Part shown: positions 1 to 32,925 of the stretch, piece by piece | How positions within the stretch are numbered: the stretch's first letter is position 1 | How the letters are laid out: every line of letters starts with the position of its first letter | Assembly (NCBI GenBank): GCA_003991915.1 | Contig: RQTK01000218.1 | Location: 235,275 to 299,274, forward strand | From: Elysia chlorotica | Taxonomy: Eukaryota > Mollusca > Gastropoda > Plakobranchidae | Reading direction: 5' to 3' | Length of the DNA: 64,000 nucleotides | Program-made: the position numbers and the translations under genes | The notes under the pieces: generated by a model | What the model was told of the DNA's origin: nothing | What the model saw: the letters and a program-made list of their open reading frames with translations, nothing else | The model's database searches: none

Positions 1-26
1 TACATATCGGTGTGTGTCTGTTGCAG

Positions 27-19958
<19,932 letters not shown>

Positions 19959-20082
19959 GTCAAGTCAAGACAAGCACTGCAATACTTTATCTGTTTTGAT
20001 ATCTGGACAGTTGTTATTGTTTTTTTGTCTGATCATTCAGACGTGGAATGATTTTGTGGAATAATTACAGCAAGGCATATCC

Positions 20083-20088
20083 AATAAA
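20083..20088 (+). terminator. Candidate polyadenylation signal of NCKX
   Basis: AATAAA lies 125 bases after the NCKX stop codon. Others occur further on, so use of this one is not certain. Confidence 0.45.
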
Positions 20089-21989
20089 AAGAGGGGAACG
20101 ATACTTTATTTGTACTTTAACATTGTGACTATATTTGGTTCTTTTCTTTTACTACTTAAATTTGCCTTAACCTAAGAGTCAATAACGTAACGAACTTGTT
20201 GCATTGTGTAAATATCTTTTGAAGAGTCATATTATGCATTTTTAAATTTATTGTCTTGATCATTGTGACTTCCATCCAAAAAATCCAGCAGCAACTTTAT
20301 TCTCATTATGATGTTTCAATTTTGAAATTTCAACTGAATTACTAGTAGGCTGCTGTTATCAATTTTATAATTTTTTTTCGCCCAGCAATTAAAGAGAGTG
20401 GGTATGATAAATAGATTCTTTCATACTGTAGACCAAAATGGAATTTTTAAAAATTCCAACTGGTTCATTGTTAGTCATAGCTCACACTTTTAATATTTAT
20501 GATGTTGTTTTAATTTGTGAACAAACAAAATATTGAAACAAAGTCTCCTTCAAACATTAAATAATGTTCATCATTTCAGTACATAAAAGAAACGCTTTAT
20601 ACGAACTATTTTTATATATGAGGGTTATATTTCTTAACTGTGATTTCTTGATTGTGATTATATTTAAGCACATATTGTTTTGATGAATTTTTGCTATTTG
20701 GTTTGTAAAAATATTAAATTTTATAGTGCAAACTTTTGGTAGGTGTTTAGTTGGATTAAATTTTTTCCAAAAAGTTTTGTTGCAACCATTGATACAATAT
20801 TTCCTTAAGCTGAAGTTAAAAATATGAAAGGTTGCTGTACATTGAACATAGAGTGGCTACTACCGTCAGTCAATCTCTTTGGAAGACTGAAGAATCAACC
20901 TCATTGTCTTCATTGTTAACAAAAGTTGACAAGTTTGTCTAAATGTCAACAAGGTCAGAAAGAGATATGAATATTTCTACATCTTAACAGCTATAAAAAT
21001 ATTTTTCTGAAAAAGTTTTTTTAATAGTTTTTAATCAATCGTCAATTGCATTAATGAGGGAATGTGCATACTTTTGTGTCTTTTTAATACATGTGTACAT
21101 AACTTTTACATAGGTTTATTTTGTTGACACATTGAAAAGGATTGTAGGGTGCAAAGCAAAAAGTAATGTCGATTTTGTTTACAATATTTTTCTTGTATAT
21201 CCTACGCTCTCAGTATTATGACTATTTTCCCACTGATCAGTTACATGAGTACATAATATTGTCCATGGGTTGAGTAGTATTTACATAATTATATTGATAC
21301 ATTTTTTCCCTGACTTAATGACATATCAAGCCGATATTTGTTTCATGATTAATATAATAAGTAAAGAATTTGTTAAGTTATTTTAGTTTTTTAATTGTGC
21401 CTTAAAACATGTACTTCAGAGAGCTTGGAGTTTAAGTGTGTTACAGACAGCTCGTATTGCATGGGGCGGAATTTTTACACCAAAAGCATTTTGAATGAAT
21501 GCAAGTTGAGGTATGTGTGGAAAAAAATTTAGATCAACAATTTCACAGTAAACACACATAATTTTAATTTTGCTTGAATTGTATGTATGTAATAAAATCG
21601 TACTAACTGGTGAAGTGAAGTAGGCTTTATTAAGAAGGTGACTGCCGATTACGTTTTGTTTTGATTTAAATGATTCGATCAAATACTTCCTTTTCTACCC
21701 AGATAGAATTCTGTTATGACTTGTTTGGGTTAGTCTATGTATGTTTTGGAAATCGGATTATTTTATAAAGGCTTATTGTTTTGTTGTTTTTTGGGTTTTT
21801 TAACTACAAGTGAAAGACTAAATATATCTTTTTTTTTACTGTAGAAGACTTGCATTTTAACTCTCTGTGTTAAATCAAGCTCTGGGAATCGATATAAAGA
21901 ACTGATGACGACATCACACATGCTTATAAAGTTAAGTAGAACTTTAGTCTCTTAATTGCGAGTCTCCAGTTGGTAAACCCACTAATGGT

Positions 21990-22195
21990 AAAAAAATGAA
22001 TCGCCTAATTTCATCCCTTTCTGGTTGGGACAGTGTTGGTATAATGTGACCGGCTGAGAGAAGAGTCCAGGTATCCCCGCACTGTCTCTATGTGGCAGTC
22101 TCTAGAATTGTCAGACATCAGTCTGCAAACCTGTAGGCCTATACCACATAGCCTTCACAGTGCTGACTTTGAATGTCTAGCAACAAACTCAACTG
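21990..22195 (+). mobile_element. Decayed SINE
   Basis: It retains ctggttgggacagtgttggt, ataatgtgaccggctgagag, tatccccgcactgtctc and tagccttcacagtgctgac in the order of the family A body. The tRNA-like head is not recognisable. Confidence 0.75.
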
Positions 22196-23754
22196 AACTC
22201 ACACAGTGCCATAACAAATGTTGAAAATGCACATTGAGGTTGAAAATTAATGTCCCAAAAGGATGGCTGAACACATTGTTTTGTTTTTTTTTCTTTCATG
22301 CTATGATGGAGTTAAAAAAGTGTTTTATTTTCCAAGAGATAAGAAAATAAATTGGATTATTTTTTTGTTTACTTTTATCATTGGTTAAAATTCTACAACT
22401 TGCAAATCAGAGCGATTGATTTCTTACAAAGTTTTAGTTTTCATGTGAAGTAAAGCTTATTTGATATTGTATTAGGCTATATAATGTTGTTACTTCAACA
22501 TGGAATCAAATTACCATTCTTACTTTGTACATCCATATAGCCATGAAATAATTTTGGCGGATGACGTGGTTAAGTTGATTGTCACTAAACGCATATGAGC
22601 ACACTTTCAAAGCCTTGATTAAAAAGTCAAAATTTGAAAGTTGAAGGTAAATCTTAAAGTATAAGCCCTACTTCAAATAATTAATATTATTAACAAAATA
22701 ATAATAATATAATCTTGTACAATTATTTTTAGAGAGTAGAGTATGTTTAAATAATGATATTGATTTGAAATGCAAATTTCGCTTTAAAACTTGTTTGCTC
22801 AATTTAATTGTTAATACTGTGTTGTTTTATTTATAGATGGCATCAAGAGTGAGTTTCCTTTTCAGGGAGACTATTATTTTTGTTTTGCTTTGTTTAATTT
22901 CTTTTACCATTTGAGTGACTCAGATGAAAAAGTCAGAAACAAAAAAATAACTGCACTAAAAAAAGGGAAGTAATACAATAAAAAAAAGAAAGAAAAACTG
23001 CAGTTGACACATGTTACTTTTATTCTCAATAATTATTTTCCTGTTACATGAAGGGCACTTTAAATTTCAAAGTTCTCACTAACCTTGTGGTGGACAACGG
23101 GAGCATTCACATTCTAACAAAACAAAAGACAACTAGGTGATAATTTTATATCAACATGTTTAGTATCATCTCTTTGTATTTTATGAAACTTTGGTTAATG
23201 AAAAAGTTAATTATCTTCCTTTGGGTTCTTTTTCCGTTATTGAAAATGACAAATGAATTATTTTTTTTTCCTTTTACCAATATTGACTTTTAAAAGAGAA
23301 TATAAATTAGAGTTTCTGTAATTTTTTAATAACTTTCATTTTACTATAGTAAACCAAGAAGAATCTGAGTATCTTAGTCATCATGAATGTCTGTATTATG
23401 TGTTCACAACTTCATTAAAAATGTTTGTTCATAATTTTTTTTGAAACAAGCAAAACAAAAATCAGACTAAAACAAAAACTTGTTTCTTTATGCAAAATGC
23501 TCTTTTTGGGAAATGTAAGCCTTTTTATTGTTTTTTTTTAATTCTGTAAACCTGCCCATTAAACAGGGGTTTCTACTATTCCGCTGTTGTAACCAGAGGC
23601 AGACAGTTCAAGTAGTTTGCTGTGATATTTTTGTAGCAATTGCGTAAATTAAATTGAATTGAATGAAATTTTGTCTGTCAGTTTCCTAGCTTTGTTATCA
23701 AAGTTTGTGATACAATAACCAGTGAGGTTATAAACCACATGCATACGTTCTCCG

Positions 23755-23945
23755 ATGAAACCGCGGGTAGAGTGAGAGCACCACAGCTCCTGATCAGGAG
23801 TGCCGGGCTGGAGTCATGATGGGACAACCCGGTTCTCTCTGGTTTGGCCCGTATCATCCGGTGCAGTTCTGTTTCATGTCTCTGTGTGGTAGCATGTGAA
23901 GTTGTTAGACATGAGTCTTGGGACCCGTTCACAATAAATTGGTTG
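23755..23945 (+). mobile_element. Decayed SINE
   Basis: Fragments ggtagcatgtgaagttgtta, gacatgagtcttgggacccg and ttcacaataa match the SINE 3' body at low identity. The 5' half is uncertain. Confidence 0.5.
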
Positions 23946-25685
23946 GTAATGGGCATAAAGAAAAAAACAAACCAAGCTAACAATAATGCAGATAGCTTTA
24001 TTTTTGTAATTCAAGTTTGTGGTTACTGTGTGCCTAACTCCAATCTGTTGGAAAAAGTTCATCATGATCTCCATTCATGCCAAATGTTGCCTAAACCTTA
24101 CTATTACATGCCAAGTTCGTAGATTCTCTGCTTGTCATGAGCAAAATGTCTGCTCTCTTTACCAGAGACTATAAGCAACTTTTTGTTACGCTGAGAGGTT
24201 TTACATTTGTGACATCCAAAGATGCTGGTAAATAGACCATACTATAAACATGAATATTCAAAGTTTAGGAAGCATTTGATTTTTTTTTTATGTGAATGTT
24301 TTGGTAGTAGCCTAATCTCAACATAACCAGAAAGGTACTAATACTTTGCCTCCGTACATTAATATATGTCGCATAAATAAAATATGCCTTGTTGACAAAG
24401 ATGACTTTTAGTGACCTTGTTGGACGAATTAATTATTCATGTGAAAGGCTAGTACTGTATTTTCTAAGCGGAGTGGATCTAAACCGATTTTTACTGTGGA
24501 CCACCAGCTTAGCTCTACTTAAATGTCAACCTGTTTATGAGGACATGGCTTTATTTCTCTTAAGGAATGTAGTAAACTTAAAATGTTGCCAGAGAGAAAT
24601 TGTGTAGCAAACTTTGTATTGTAGGCCCTATTACTAACATCCATACGCAAAAGATTAAAGCAGTTTAGTTTTGTATAAATCTGTGTATCTTGTCCTATGG
24701 AAGCAGCAAACTTCTCTTTTTTTCAATTGTGTCATGAAAAATGTTAAGGGACTCGTGAGAATCTGAAAAATGATTGTGTCAAACGTAAACCATCTTAACA
24801 ATAGCGTTAACTTAATTTGCATTGCTAAAATTAATGAGATTTACTTTTGTGTTTGGTTTGGCTTGCTTTAAATTTACCAGATCATATGCATAGCATCCAT
24901 AATTCAAGTAATTTTCAAATTTAACATGATTTTACAATACCATAAAATTTACCACACCAAGTCATCCGTTGCCTTTATGATACTTGATCTCCATTTCTTG
25001 TCTATGTAAAAAACAATGTACATTGTATTCGCTCGATAATTTATTCATATGTCATCTAATAAATTGAAAAAAACTCAGGATAAAATGTCATTACAAACTG
25101 AAGAAGGGTTATGGCTTGACATTTGGTTTGCTGTTTTCTTTTTTAGATAACTGATTTTTTTTTCAATGAAAGCATGGATATAGCTTGCATATTGTGATGC
25201 AAGTTAGAATCTCCTTTACTTACCATGTGTTGTGTACAAATTTATGCAATATTCTTTTATGCAACTTTTATTACTGAAACTATAGATGTAGCATTTTTTT
25301 AAGTTCATCAAATTTTAGATTAGAGGGGACATTTTTTCCGCTTTTTTATTTATTTTTCTAGCCAGCACTTTAAGGACATTCTAAACCGTCTACATGGACA
25401 TATCTACTCTGACGCAATTGGGACCATTTCAAAGTAATTTTGATTTTTTTTATGACTGATTTTACAGTATTTGCAATCACATTAACTCTTTTGTATCTGT
25501 CGTGGGTACCTTAGCAGGACGGGGGTAGTTCTGAAATAATAATTGTTACATTAGATTATTCATTATTTGTTTTTCTGATCATATTTCTCAATTACTTGTG
25601 TGTGAGTTGTTCTCTGTCTCTCACCCTCTGTCTGATTGTGTCTCTCCTTATATATCTCTCTCTCACTCTCGCTGTCTCTCTGTCT

Positions 25686-25826
<141 letters not shown>

Positions 25827-26512
25827 CAAATACCCCGCATGCAAAGTATTACTATGAGTGAAATATGCACTATGCCTGTAAAACTTAACCAGAGTTGATA
25901 TGAATTTCTCTCTAGCCACTTGCCTTTCAATGACCTTTGAATCGTCTCAAATACTGAGCATTATTCCAGCCGAAATACGGAGTGTAGCTCTCTAGTATAT
26001 AACTATGTATAGGGAAAAGGGTGGGGGGGGGGGGGGGGGGGTATAGGGGAAAGTGGGGTACCAGGAGGAACAAGGAACGTATATATACATGTATGTAAAC
26101 TGTGACGACCAAAAAGTCATCTTCAAAAGACGTCTATGCCTAAACTGGCATGTGGCCACTATATGAACTGCATAGATGTTTGATTATGTTTTTTATTGTT
26201 GCGATTTTTTAAATTTTCGTTGATTTCATGATAATGATGTAATACTGCTAAAGTTATGTTTATGTTATTTCTACCATGAAAAAACTCGCCCATAGGGAAA
26301 CATGAAAATAAAAAGGTTTATAAAAAAAATGCTTACTTTTTGTTGATTTGAAGTCTTGTTAAGAAGATTTGATTTTATTACTTTCCAGCCTCTACTGTGT
26401 TGATTTTCTTTCACATTTTGGTTATTATTAGAATCTTCCTTTCTATGATTTGGTTGGAAAAGGTGATAGTTTACGTGGCTACAGATGAAGGGATTGCCGT
26501 CGAATTATGATG

Positions 26513-26590
<78 letters not shown>

Positions 26591-26712
26591 GGAGGAGGAG
26601 GAGGAGGAGGAGGAGGATAATGATGATCATGATCATAATGATGATGATGATGAGGAGGAGGAGGAGGAGGAGGATAATGATGATCATGATCATAATGATG
26701 ATGGTGATTTGG
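26513..26712. repeat. Compound GAT/GAG triplet repeat
   Basis: A long GAT run, a GAG run, then an imperfect second copy of gataatgatgatcatgatca plus GAT and GAG runs. The compound block itself has been duplicated. Confidence 0.93.
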
Positions 26713-27534
26713 ATTTTACACAGAATTAATGTAGCCTGCTTTACATATAAAAAACCATATCTGTAGATTTCGGAGATTTTAAATGAGTTGCAATATACAT
26801 TTGAAGGAACGACAAACGACAAGGGTGCACGTTATAACATTTATTTTGATTCGTCTCATTGCATATCAGTATCTTATCCACTTATAATTGTGCACAAGCA
26901 TATAATGCACAGATTATTTCAAACCTAATTTACCCGCATATAATATGTGATTATCATACACAAATATAATGCACACACATACAATAGACATACATATGCC
27001 ACACATACAATAAACATACATATGCACACATATATATATATATATAACACCTACTGAGGCTCTGGAAGACGGAAATAGAAAGCAAACAAATGTCCACAGG
27101 AAGTAACTGCTGCATACACAAAACTCAATAAATTATCTCCCATGTCGGAGAGCCCGTACAATCAAATTAAGACGAAAGTTCTACGACTAGCCGCAAGTCC
27201 GACTTTTCATTCTTCTTCAAGTAAAACCATAGAAAACGTGTCTGAGAAGTTTACAGTGACATGCACCATTGGGAATATAACCAGAGGGTGTCCGCTGCTG
27301 GTTGTTCCTTGCGTCGGAGAAAAAAAAAGATACTATTAATCCTCGGTTCCGATATTCATTGCAACAAGAGATTAATTCGTCCATGAAAGAGATTCATTGG
27401 TTTAAGAGCGTAAAGTAGGTCGATGTAATAGCCTGCATCAATGATGGAAAAAGTTTTAAATCATTACGAAAAAGAAGTACATTATTTTTTTTTTAAAGAA
27501 AATTAAAACTGAAACCTCAACAACGAGAGTGAGG

Positions 27535-27540
27535 TTTATT
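27535..27540 (-). terminator. Candidate polyadenylation signal of the 28-30 kb gene
   Basis: TTTATT on the plus strand is AATAAA on the minus strand. It lies about 660 bases after the stop codon and just beyond the 33-37-bp array, so the array would be 3' UTR. Confidence 0.4.
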
Positions 27541-27631
27541 TTCACTTTGGTTCGGAAGATGTACTTCTTACTCGTCACTATTTAAAACTTTCTTCAACCT
27601 CTCACACGCAATGTACCGCTCTCTTTCTTCA

Positions 27632-27635
<4 letters not shown>

Positions 27636-27676
<41 letters not shown>

Positions 27677-28230
27677 TCTCTCTCCACCCCCCCACAATGT
27701 ACCGCTCTTTCTTCACCCTCTCTCTCACACAATGTACCGCTCTTTCTTCACCCTCTCTCTCTCACACAATGTACCGCTCTTTCTTCACCCTCTCTCTCTC
27801 ACACAATGTACCGCTCTTTCTTCACCCTCTCTCTCTCACACAATGTACCGCTCTTTCTTCACCCTCTCTCTCTCACACAATGTACCGCTCTTTCTTCAAC
27901 CTCTCTCACACAATGTACCGCTCTTTCTTCAACCTCTCTCACACAATGTACCGCTCTTTCTTCAACCTCTCTCTCTCACACAATGTACCGCTCTTTCTTC
28001 AACCTCTCTCTCTCACACAATGTACCGCTCTTTCTTCAACCTCTCTCTCACACAATGTACCGCTCTTTCTTCACCCTCTCTCTCTCACACAATGTACCGC
28101 TCTTTCTTCACCCTCTCTCTCTCTCACACAATGTACCGCTCTTTCTTCAACCTCTCTCTCACACAATGTACCGCTCTTTCTTCACCCTCTCTCTCTCACA
28201 CAATGTACCGCTCTTTCTTCAACCTCTCAA
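27636..28230 (-). repeat. 33-37-bp array holding the C-terminal codons and stop of the 589-residue protein
   Basis: About 16 units with plus-strand core aatgtaccgctctttcttca separated by CT dinucleotides of varying number. On the minus strand each unit reads ERLKKERYIV followed by TGA. The exon-proximal unit (28196-28230) is the C-terminus of the gene. A (CT)n tract flanks the distal end. Confidence 0.92.
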
Positions 28231-29965
28231 ACAGCGGCTTTATCTCGGGCTCGTCCACAGCGACCACGACTTCGTCCTTTGTGGTCACGCCACCGCCCGG
28301 CGGAGCGTCCAACACACCCTCGGGCAGGCTGAGATCGAACTCTGTCTCCTGCAGACTGTGCAGCCAGTTGAAGACCTTGAGGTTGCGGTGCGAGCGGTCC
28401 AGGTCGGTGCCACGGTTCCACATATCCAGATCATGGGTCCGGATCTCGTGGTATCTGGGCCGGCCCATCCGCACGTGGATGTCTGTACGGATCACGTCGC
28501 TCAGGTGCGGGGAGATTCTGATTTTCTGGGGGATGCGGGCCACGTGGCTGTAATCTTGTTCGACTAGATTCGGGTATTCGTCTAGAGGGCCGATGAAGTT
28601 CTGAGGGGAGTTATCGTCGCCGTAGCCGGTGGCGCGTTCTAGCGCGCTGGTGGTCGAGTCGATCTTGCTCTTCACCTTGGCCGTGAGTTCCCGCTGCAGG
28701 TCTATGGCTAGGATCTGCGAGTCGCCCTTCCAGACGGACACCTGGGCTTCTTTCTTCTGCTCTCCCTTGCGGCCGCCGCTGCTGCTGTGCTCCAGGTCTT
28801 GTGACGGGGGCGCGCCCTCTAGCGGCGTGTTGATGAGGAACACATCGTTGTTGCTGCTGCTGGAGCTGGGCGACATGCGCGACACGCTTCTAGCGCCGGT
28901 CACAGAGCGCCGGCCTGACTGGCGGTGCCGCGAGAACTTCTCCTGCAGACTGGCTAGCCGCTGGTTCACCAGCTGACGCCTCAGCTCGTGGAAGTTGGTC
29001 ATGGCGCCTCTGATCCTGCCCCCGGCTGACTGCAGCCTGCGCTTGGACTCCTCTTCCTCCGCGGGCCGCGCGGGCTTTGGCAGTGGCAGCTTTTTGTGGA
29101 TATTGGACGCGCTGTCACTGCGCTGTCTGCCGGGGCCCAGATGGATGCCGCGCTGGGTGCCGGCCTCGGTGACTAGGGTTTTCTCATGGTCTGGGAGCTT
29201 CTGGAAAATCGCCGTCTCTGTGTTAAGCTGCGCGTACATGGCATGCATTCTCATCATCCTATCTAGCGCACCCCCAGTTTTACCGGCAAGCTCGACCCAG
29301 ATGCTTTTCTCTGGGTCAGTACAGAGGACGCCGTCCTCCTGTTCCTCCTTAAGCCTGCGCCGGCGCCGCCGCCTCTGTTTCGCTGCCGCCTCCGCCGCGG
29401 CCGCCGCGTTGTTCCCGTGGCTGGAGCAGCTGAACAGACTGAGCTGGGTCGCGATGGACTCGCAGCTCGTGGATCGAGTGATGACCCGCATGTGCTCCCC
29501 CAGGCGGGCACTGAACACGGCCTCTCGGGGCGGGTTGGGCTGAGGAGGTAGAGACCTCAGCTCGTAGTCCGGCATCCATGACTTCAGACACCGGCTCAGA
29601 CGCCCCTCGTGAGACAAAGACGCGCGCCCTCCCGCCGCGCCAAACATAAAGTCAAGCTGCTCCATATCAGCTGCCTCGAGTCGGCCCGCCAGCAGAACAG
29701 CGCTGTCCACTGAGGCGGCGGTTGTGGGGCGCAGGGACCCCTTGCTGGTGGGGCGGGAGCTCGCGCGACTGGACCCAGCGTTCCGTTTCCTGTGGCCAGA
29801 GCCCTGTCTGGATGGAGCAGGTGTCGATTCTTTGCTTCTTGTTGTGGCATGTCTGGTACTATTAGAATCGCCAGCGCTTTGGCCAGATGGCATGACATGT
29901 GATTTATGATCGTTCTTCACTCTAGTGTGCTGCTCGTCAACGGATGAATGAAATTGCGTTACCAT
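28196..29965 (-). CDS. Uncharacterised basic, low-complexity protein (589 residues)
   Basis: A single long open frame with GC-rich third positions starts at ATG 29963-29965 (context aaaATGG) and ends at TGA in a tandem array. I do not recognise the family. Residues 1-95 are Ser/Thr/Arg-rich and probably disordered. Residues 187-205 are an Ala run followed by eight or more Arg residues, a possible nuclear signal. Residues 325-365 are basic and helical in character, rich in Gln and Arg. The C-terminal third (about 415-548) looks like the folded part, with IHVRMGRPRYHEIRTHDLD and MWNRGTDLDRSHRNLKVFNW. No signal peptide or membrane segment is visible. A possible donor (gt|gtgaga) sits at the very end, so a further exon is not excluded, but none is visible in the 8 kb downstream. 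Confidence 0.72.
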   Translation of the reverse strand: MVTQFHSSVDEQHTRVKNDHKSHVMPSGQSAGDSNSTRHATTRSKESTPAPSRQGSGHRKRNAGSSRASSRPTSKGSLRPTTAASVDSAVLLAGRLEAADMEQLDFMFGAAGGRASLSHEGRLSRCLKSWMPDYELRSLPPQPNPPREAVFSARLGEHMRVITRSTSCESIATQLSLFSCSSHGNNAAAAAEAAAKQRRRRRRRLKEEQEDGVLCTDPEKSIWVELAGKTGGALDRMMRMHAMYAQLNTETAIFQKLPDHEKTLVTEAGTQRGIHLGPGRQRSDSASNIHKKLPLPKPARPAEEEESKRRLQSAGGRIRGAMTNFHELRRQLVNQRLASLQEKFSRHRQSGRRSVTGARSVSRMSPSSSSSNNDVFLINTPLEGAPPSQDLEHSSSGGRKGEQKKEAQVSVWKGDSQILAIDLQRELTAKVKSKIDSTTSALERATGYGDDNSPQNFIGPLDEYPNLVEQDYSHVARIPQKIRISPHLSDVIRTDIHVRMGRPRYHEIRTHDLDMWNRGTDLDRSHRNLKVFNWLHSLQETEFDLSLPEGVLDAPPGGGVTTKDEVVVAVDEPEIKPLFERLKKERYIV

Positions 29966-30329
29966 TTTAGTTCCTCTGTGGCATGGGGTTCATTGCAGCG
30001 TTTATTTCCTTATGGTACTCCCGCTGACTTGCAAGACCATTGTTTTAGATCCTATTAGAGATGTTAACACTAATTAAATATGGCGGATAAAGTCCTCTGG
30101 ATTCAGGGCGCGGTCTTTACAATAAAAAACGGCAGACCACAACATCGTGGTTGTGCTTCCAACAGGGCCCTGAAAAGAAAAATGTCAGATAATATAAACT
30201 GGAAGGAAAGAGGCAGAAAGGTCTTGTGGTATATATAGGGCCTATGTATATCCATAGTTGAGGGTGTTTTCAATCCGCATTTCCTTAAACACTATAGTTA
30301 CGACAAACGCCCCGCCACTAAAGGCGAAT

Positions 30330-30565
30330 ACATGCTCATGGATTACACGGGGTAACTATCGGTAGATCATGCGGCTTATTGTCAGAAGTGGCGGGTTCGA
30401 GTCCCAATCATGCTGTCCTTTGACACGTTGTTCCCTTCTGGTTGGATTAGTGACAGTACAGTGTGAGCGGCTGAGAGAAGTTCTGGTATCCCCACTGTAT
30501 TTGTGCGGCAACTCATAAAGTTATCATCAGACGCTAGTGATCGAACCCATCCACGACCTAGCAGA
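30330..30565 (+). mobile_element. Decayed tRNA-derived SINE
   Basis: The B box gggttcgagtccc at about 30390 is followed by ttcccttctggttggattag, gtgagcggctgagagaag, tatccccactgta and cgaacccatccacgacctag in the SINE order. Sequence identity to the family A copies is low. Confidence 0.7.
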
Positions 30566-30919
30566 GTTGTGATACAGAAATCAAACCAAATATTGACACA
30601 GTGTTTAATACCGCGATCTTAATCCTGTCCCCGATGATAGAATGATAACATTTTTCGATTTATTAATATTTTGCACGCGCTTTTTTGGACACAGTACAAA
30701 CATAAACTTCTGTCTTTTCCAAATGAAATATGGTAAATATTCAAATTTACAACACCAGACACAAACCACCCTCTCCACAGTGATTATGTAACATCAGAAA
30801 GAAACAAAAGATATAATGTCTGACAGTATGTCATTGAAACCGTTTCACATGATGGTGTTTGTAAAATGTTCAGTTTTTTTCTTCTCACATGTATTGGTGT
30901 TGCTAAATGAACCAAATGT

Positions 30920-30985
30920 CTATGCACGACCAAGGCACATTTCCCTGCGAGATAATGAAGGCTTATCTTATCTTATCTTATTTGA
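30920..30985 (+). mobile_element. LINE 3'-end remnant with CTTAT tail
   Basis: The segment cacgaccaaggcacatttcc, gataatgaaggcttatc and a CTTAT repeat matches the 3' ends at 41955-42015 and 47625-47690. Only the terminal part is present. Confidence 0.65.
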
Positions 30986-32689
30986 TCGGCAAAATTTTAC
31001 GAGTTAGTACGAAATTCAATGAGAGTGTTCTCACTGATCTTCTTTTCAAAGGAACCATCAATTCATGGCTACCAGGACAGGCATTGCACATTAAATGATA
31101 TAGAGAGAAAATCGCTGTGCTGTGTAGTAGTTATTATGAGTTATGTGTAATTATGATATAGAGGTCTTAATCAATTAAAGGTCATATCTAGAACATAATT
31201 ACAGCCGCTGTAATTGAAAGCAATGATCACAGGAAAACTGTAAATATCATGCAAAACAACATCGCTATGTGACTATACCCTACACACCTAGAGGTGCTGA
31301 CTGATACAGCGAGACACTCTTTATAACTTAATTAATAGCGATATGTGCAAAGAAAGGCTGGACTGATATGAGCTAAAAACTTAGATGTCAATGTTCAAAA
31401 TTGTGTATCTTTCACAGTTGTTGTTGGCTTCAAAATAAGGTACTTACTGGTGCGTGATTACACAACTTGTCCTAAAAGAGAAAGACTTTGTTGGGCTGAT
31501 CTCCTGATTTTCTTGGCACTTTGTTGACGTTTTGTTTGTGCGGCGTTGCTTTAACCCAAAGCTCGTCCCGCCGTCTGGCCCGCTGTGTCAACTCTCCTGC
31601 GTGGGGCGTGCACGGACTGCACGCTCGCGGATTACTGATCACCAAACTAATCTGATAATCTGGTACATAAAGGCTATTGATCCCTCTTTGAAATAAACCC
31701 GCACTGCGTAAGCCACTCTCCTGCTGATAACGATCTAGATTTAGTTGGAAATTTTTAACAAAACGACACTTTAAACACAGATTTTACAAATCAAGACAAG
31801 AGTTGAATCCACATTCCAACAAGTCATTCCTCTAGCAGAGTCATGAGCAATGAAGTAGTGTCCATGCTTTTACACAGGGGCAAGTACCATTGCCTTCTCA
31901 TTTGTTAGGGATAGCTTGTTGCCCACAACGACAACCAGCTTGTGCGGCCCGTCCACAGTGACTGTAGGTATAATGTGTGCGGAACAATCTCTGGAACATT
32001 ACTGCTCCATTGTGCAGTTGGCAGCGTGTGGATGGGGCAGGGCTGGGGGTCGACACACGGGGACAGTGGCTTTGCTGTGATTGAGGGCTGGTCGGCGCTG
32101 GCTTCCCCTCCACCCGCAAGTCGGAGCCAGCCACAGGGGGGAGAGGGGGAAGGGGTGCGCAGTCAAGCTTACTGTTTGCTTTGTGGCAGTGATTAGGGTA
32201 ACTGACTTGGCCGAAGATAATAGTCATATTACTGGTCTGCAGCCCATATCGATCCGCGAGTTGAACAGATTTATTGTTGAAAAGCCTAAAAAAATCAATA
32301 TTTTGAATAGACCGTTGTCAGTCCTCATACCTTGTCTATGAACGGAGGCTCTCAAACACAAAAGGGTCATACGTGTGATGTCTCTTAATGAATAAAGCGA
32401 TTAAGACCATAATAATTGAATATTAAAATGTATTAAGAACCTGATCTACAGCAGAAACGAAACATGACGTTATTACATGCGGTCATTGTCACTGATCATG
32501 GACAATGCTAAAGTCGTTTTACACACAAGTGGTTATTGTAAAGAGCTTCCTAAAAGTAGTTTCCATTTAACTAAAAATATTTCTGGTATAAATACTGTTG
32601 GCATATTATTTTAAGGTTACCAAGCATGCTTTTCCTACTGAAGTCAGCTGAGAAAATTCGATATTCACCAGCTTAACTTCACTGCTATG

Positions 32690-32925
<236 letters not shown>

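Larger units (their letters stand above)
19959..25680 (+). other. Probable NCKX 3' UTR and downstream intergenic DNA
   Basis: AT-rich DNA with AATAAA at 20083-20088 and another at about 21591. It holds two decayed SINE copies (listed separately) and no credible coding frame. The border between UTR and intergenic DNA cannot be set from sequence. Confidence 0.5.

Noticed and set aside
28196..28205. Donor gt|gtgaga at the end of the 589-residue gene
   Set aside because: It would make this another donor array, but no in-phase downstream exon with recognisable coding character is visible between 20 and 27.6 kb. The stop codon reading is preferred, with the alternative noted.
27611..28567. Plus-strand open frames of 211-318 codons over the CT-rich array
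   Set aside because: They are the 33-37-bp array and the antisense of the 589-residue gene. The repeats and the GC-rich third positions support the minus strand.
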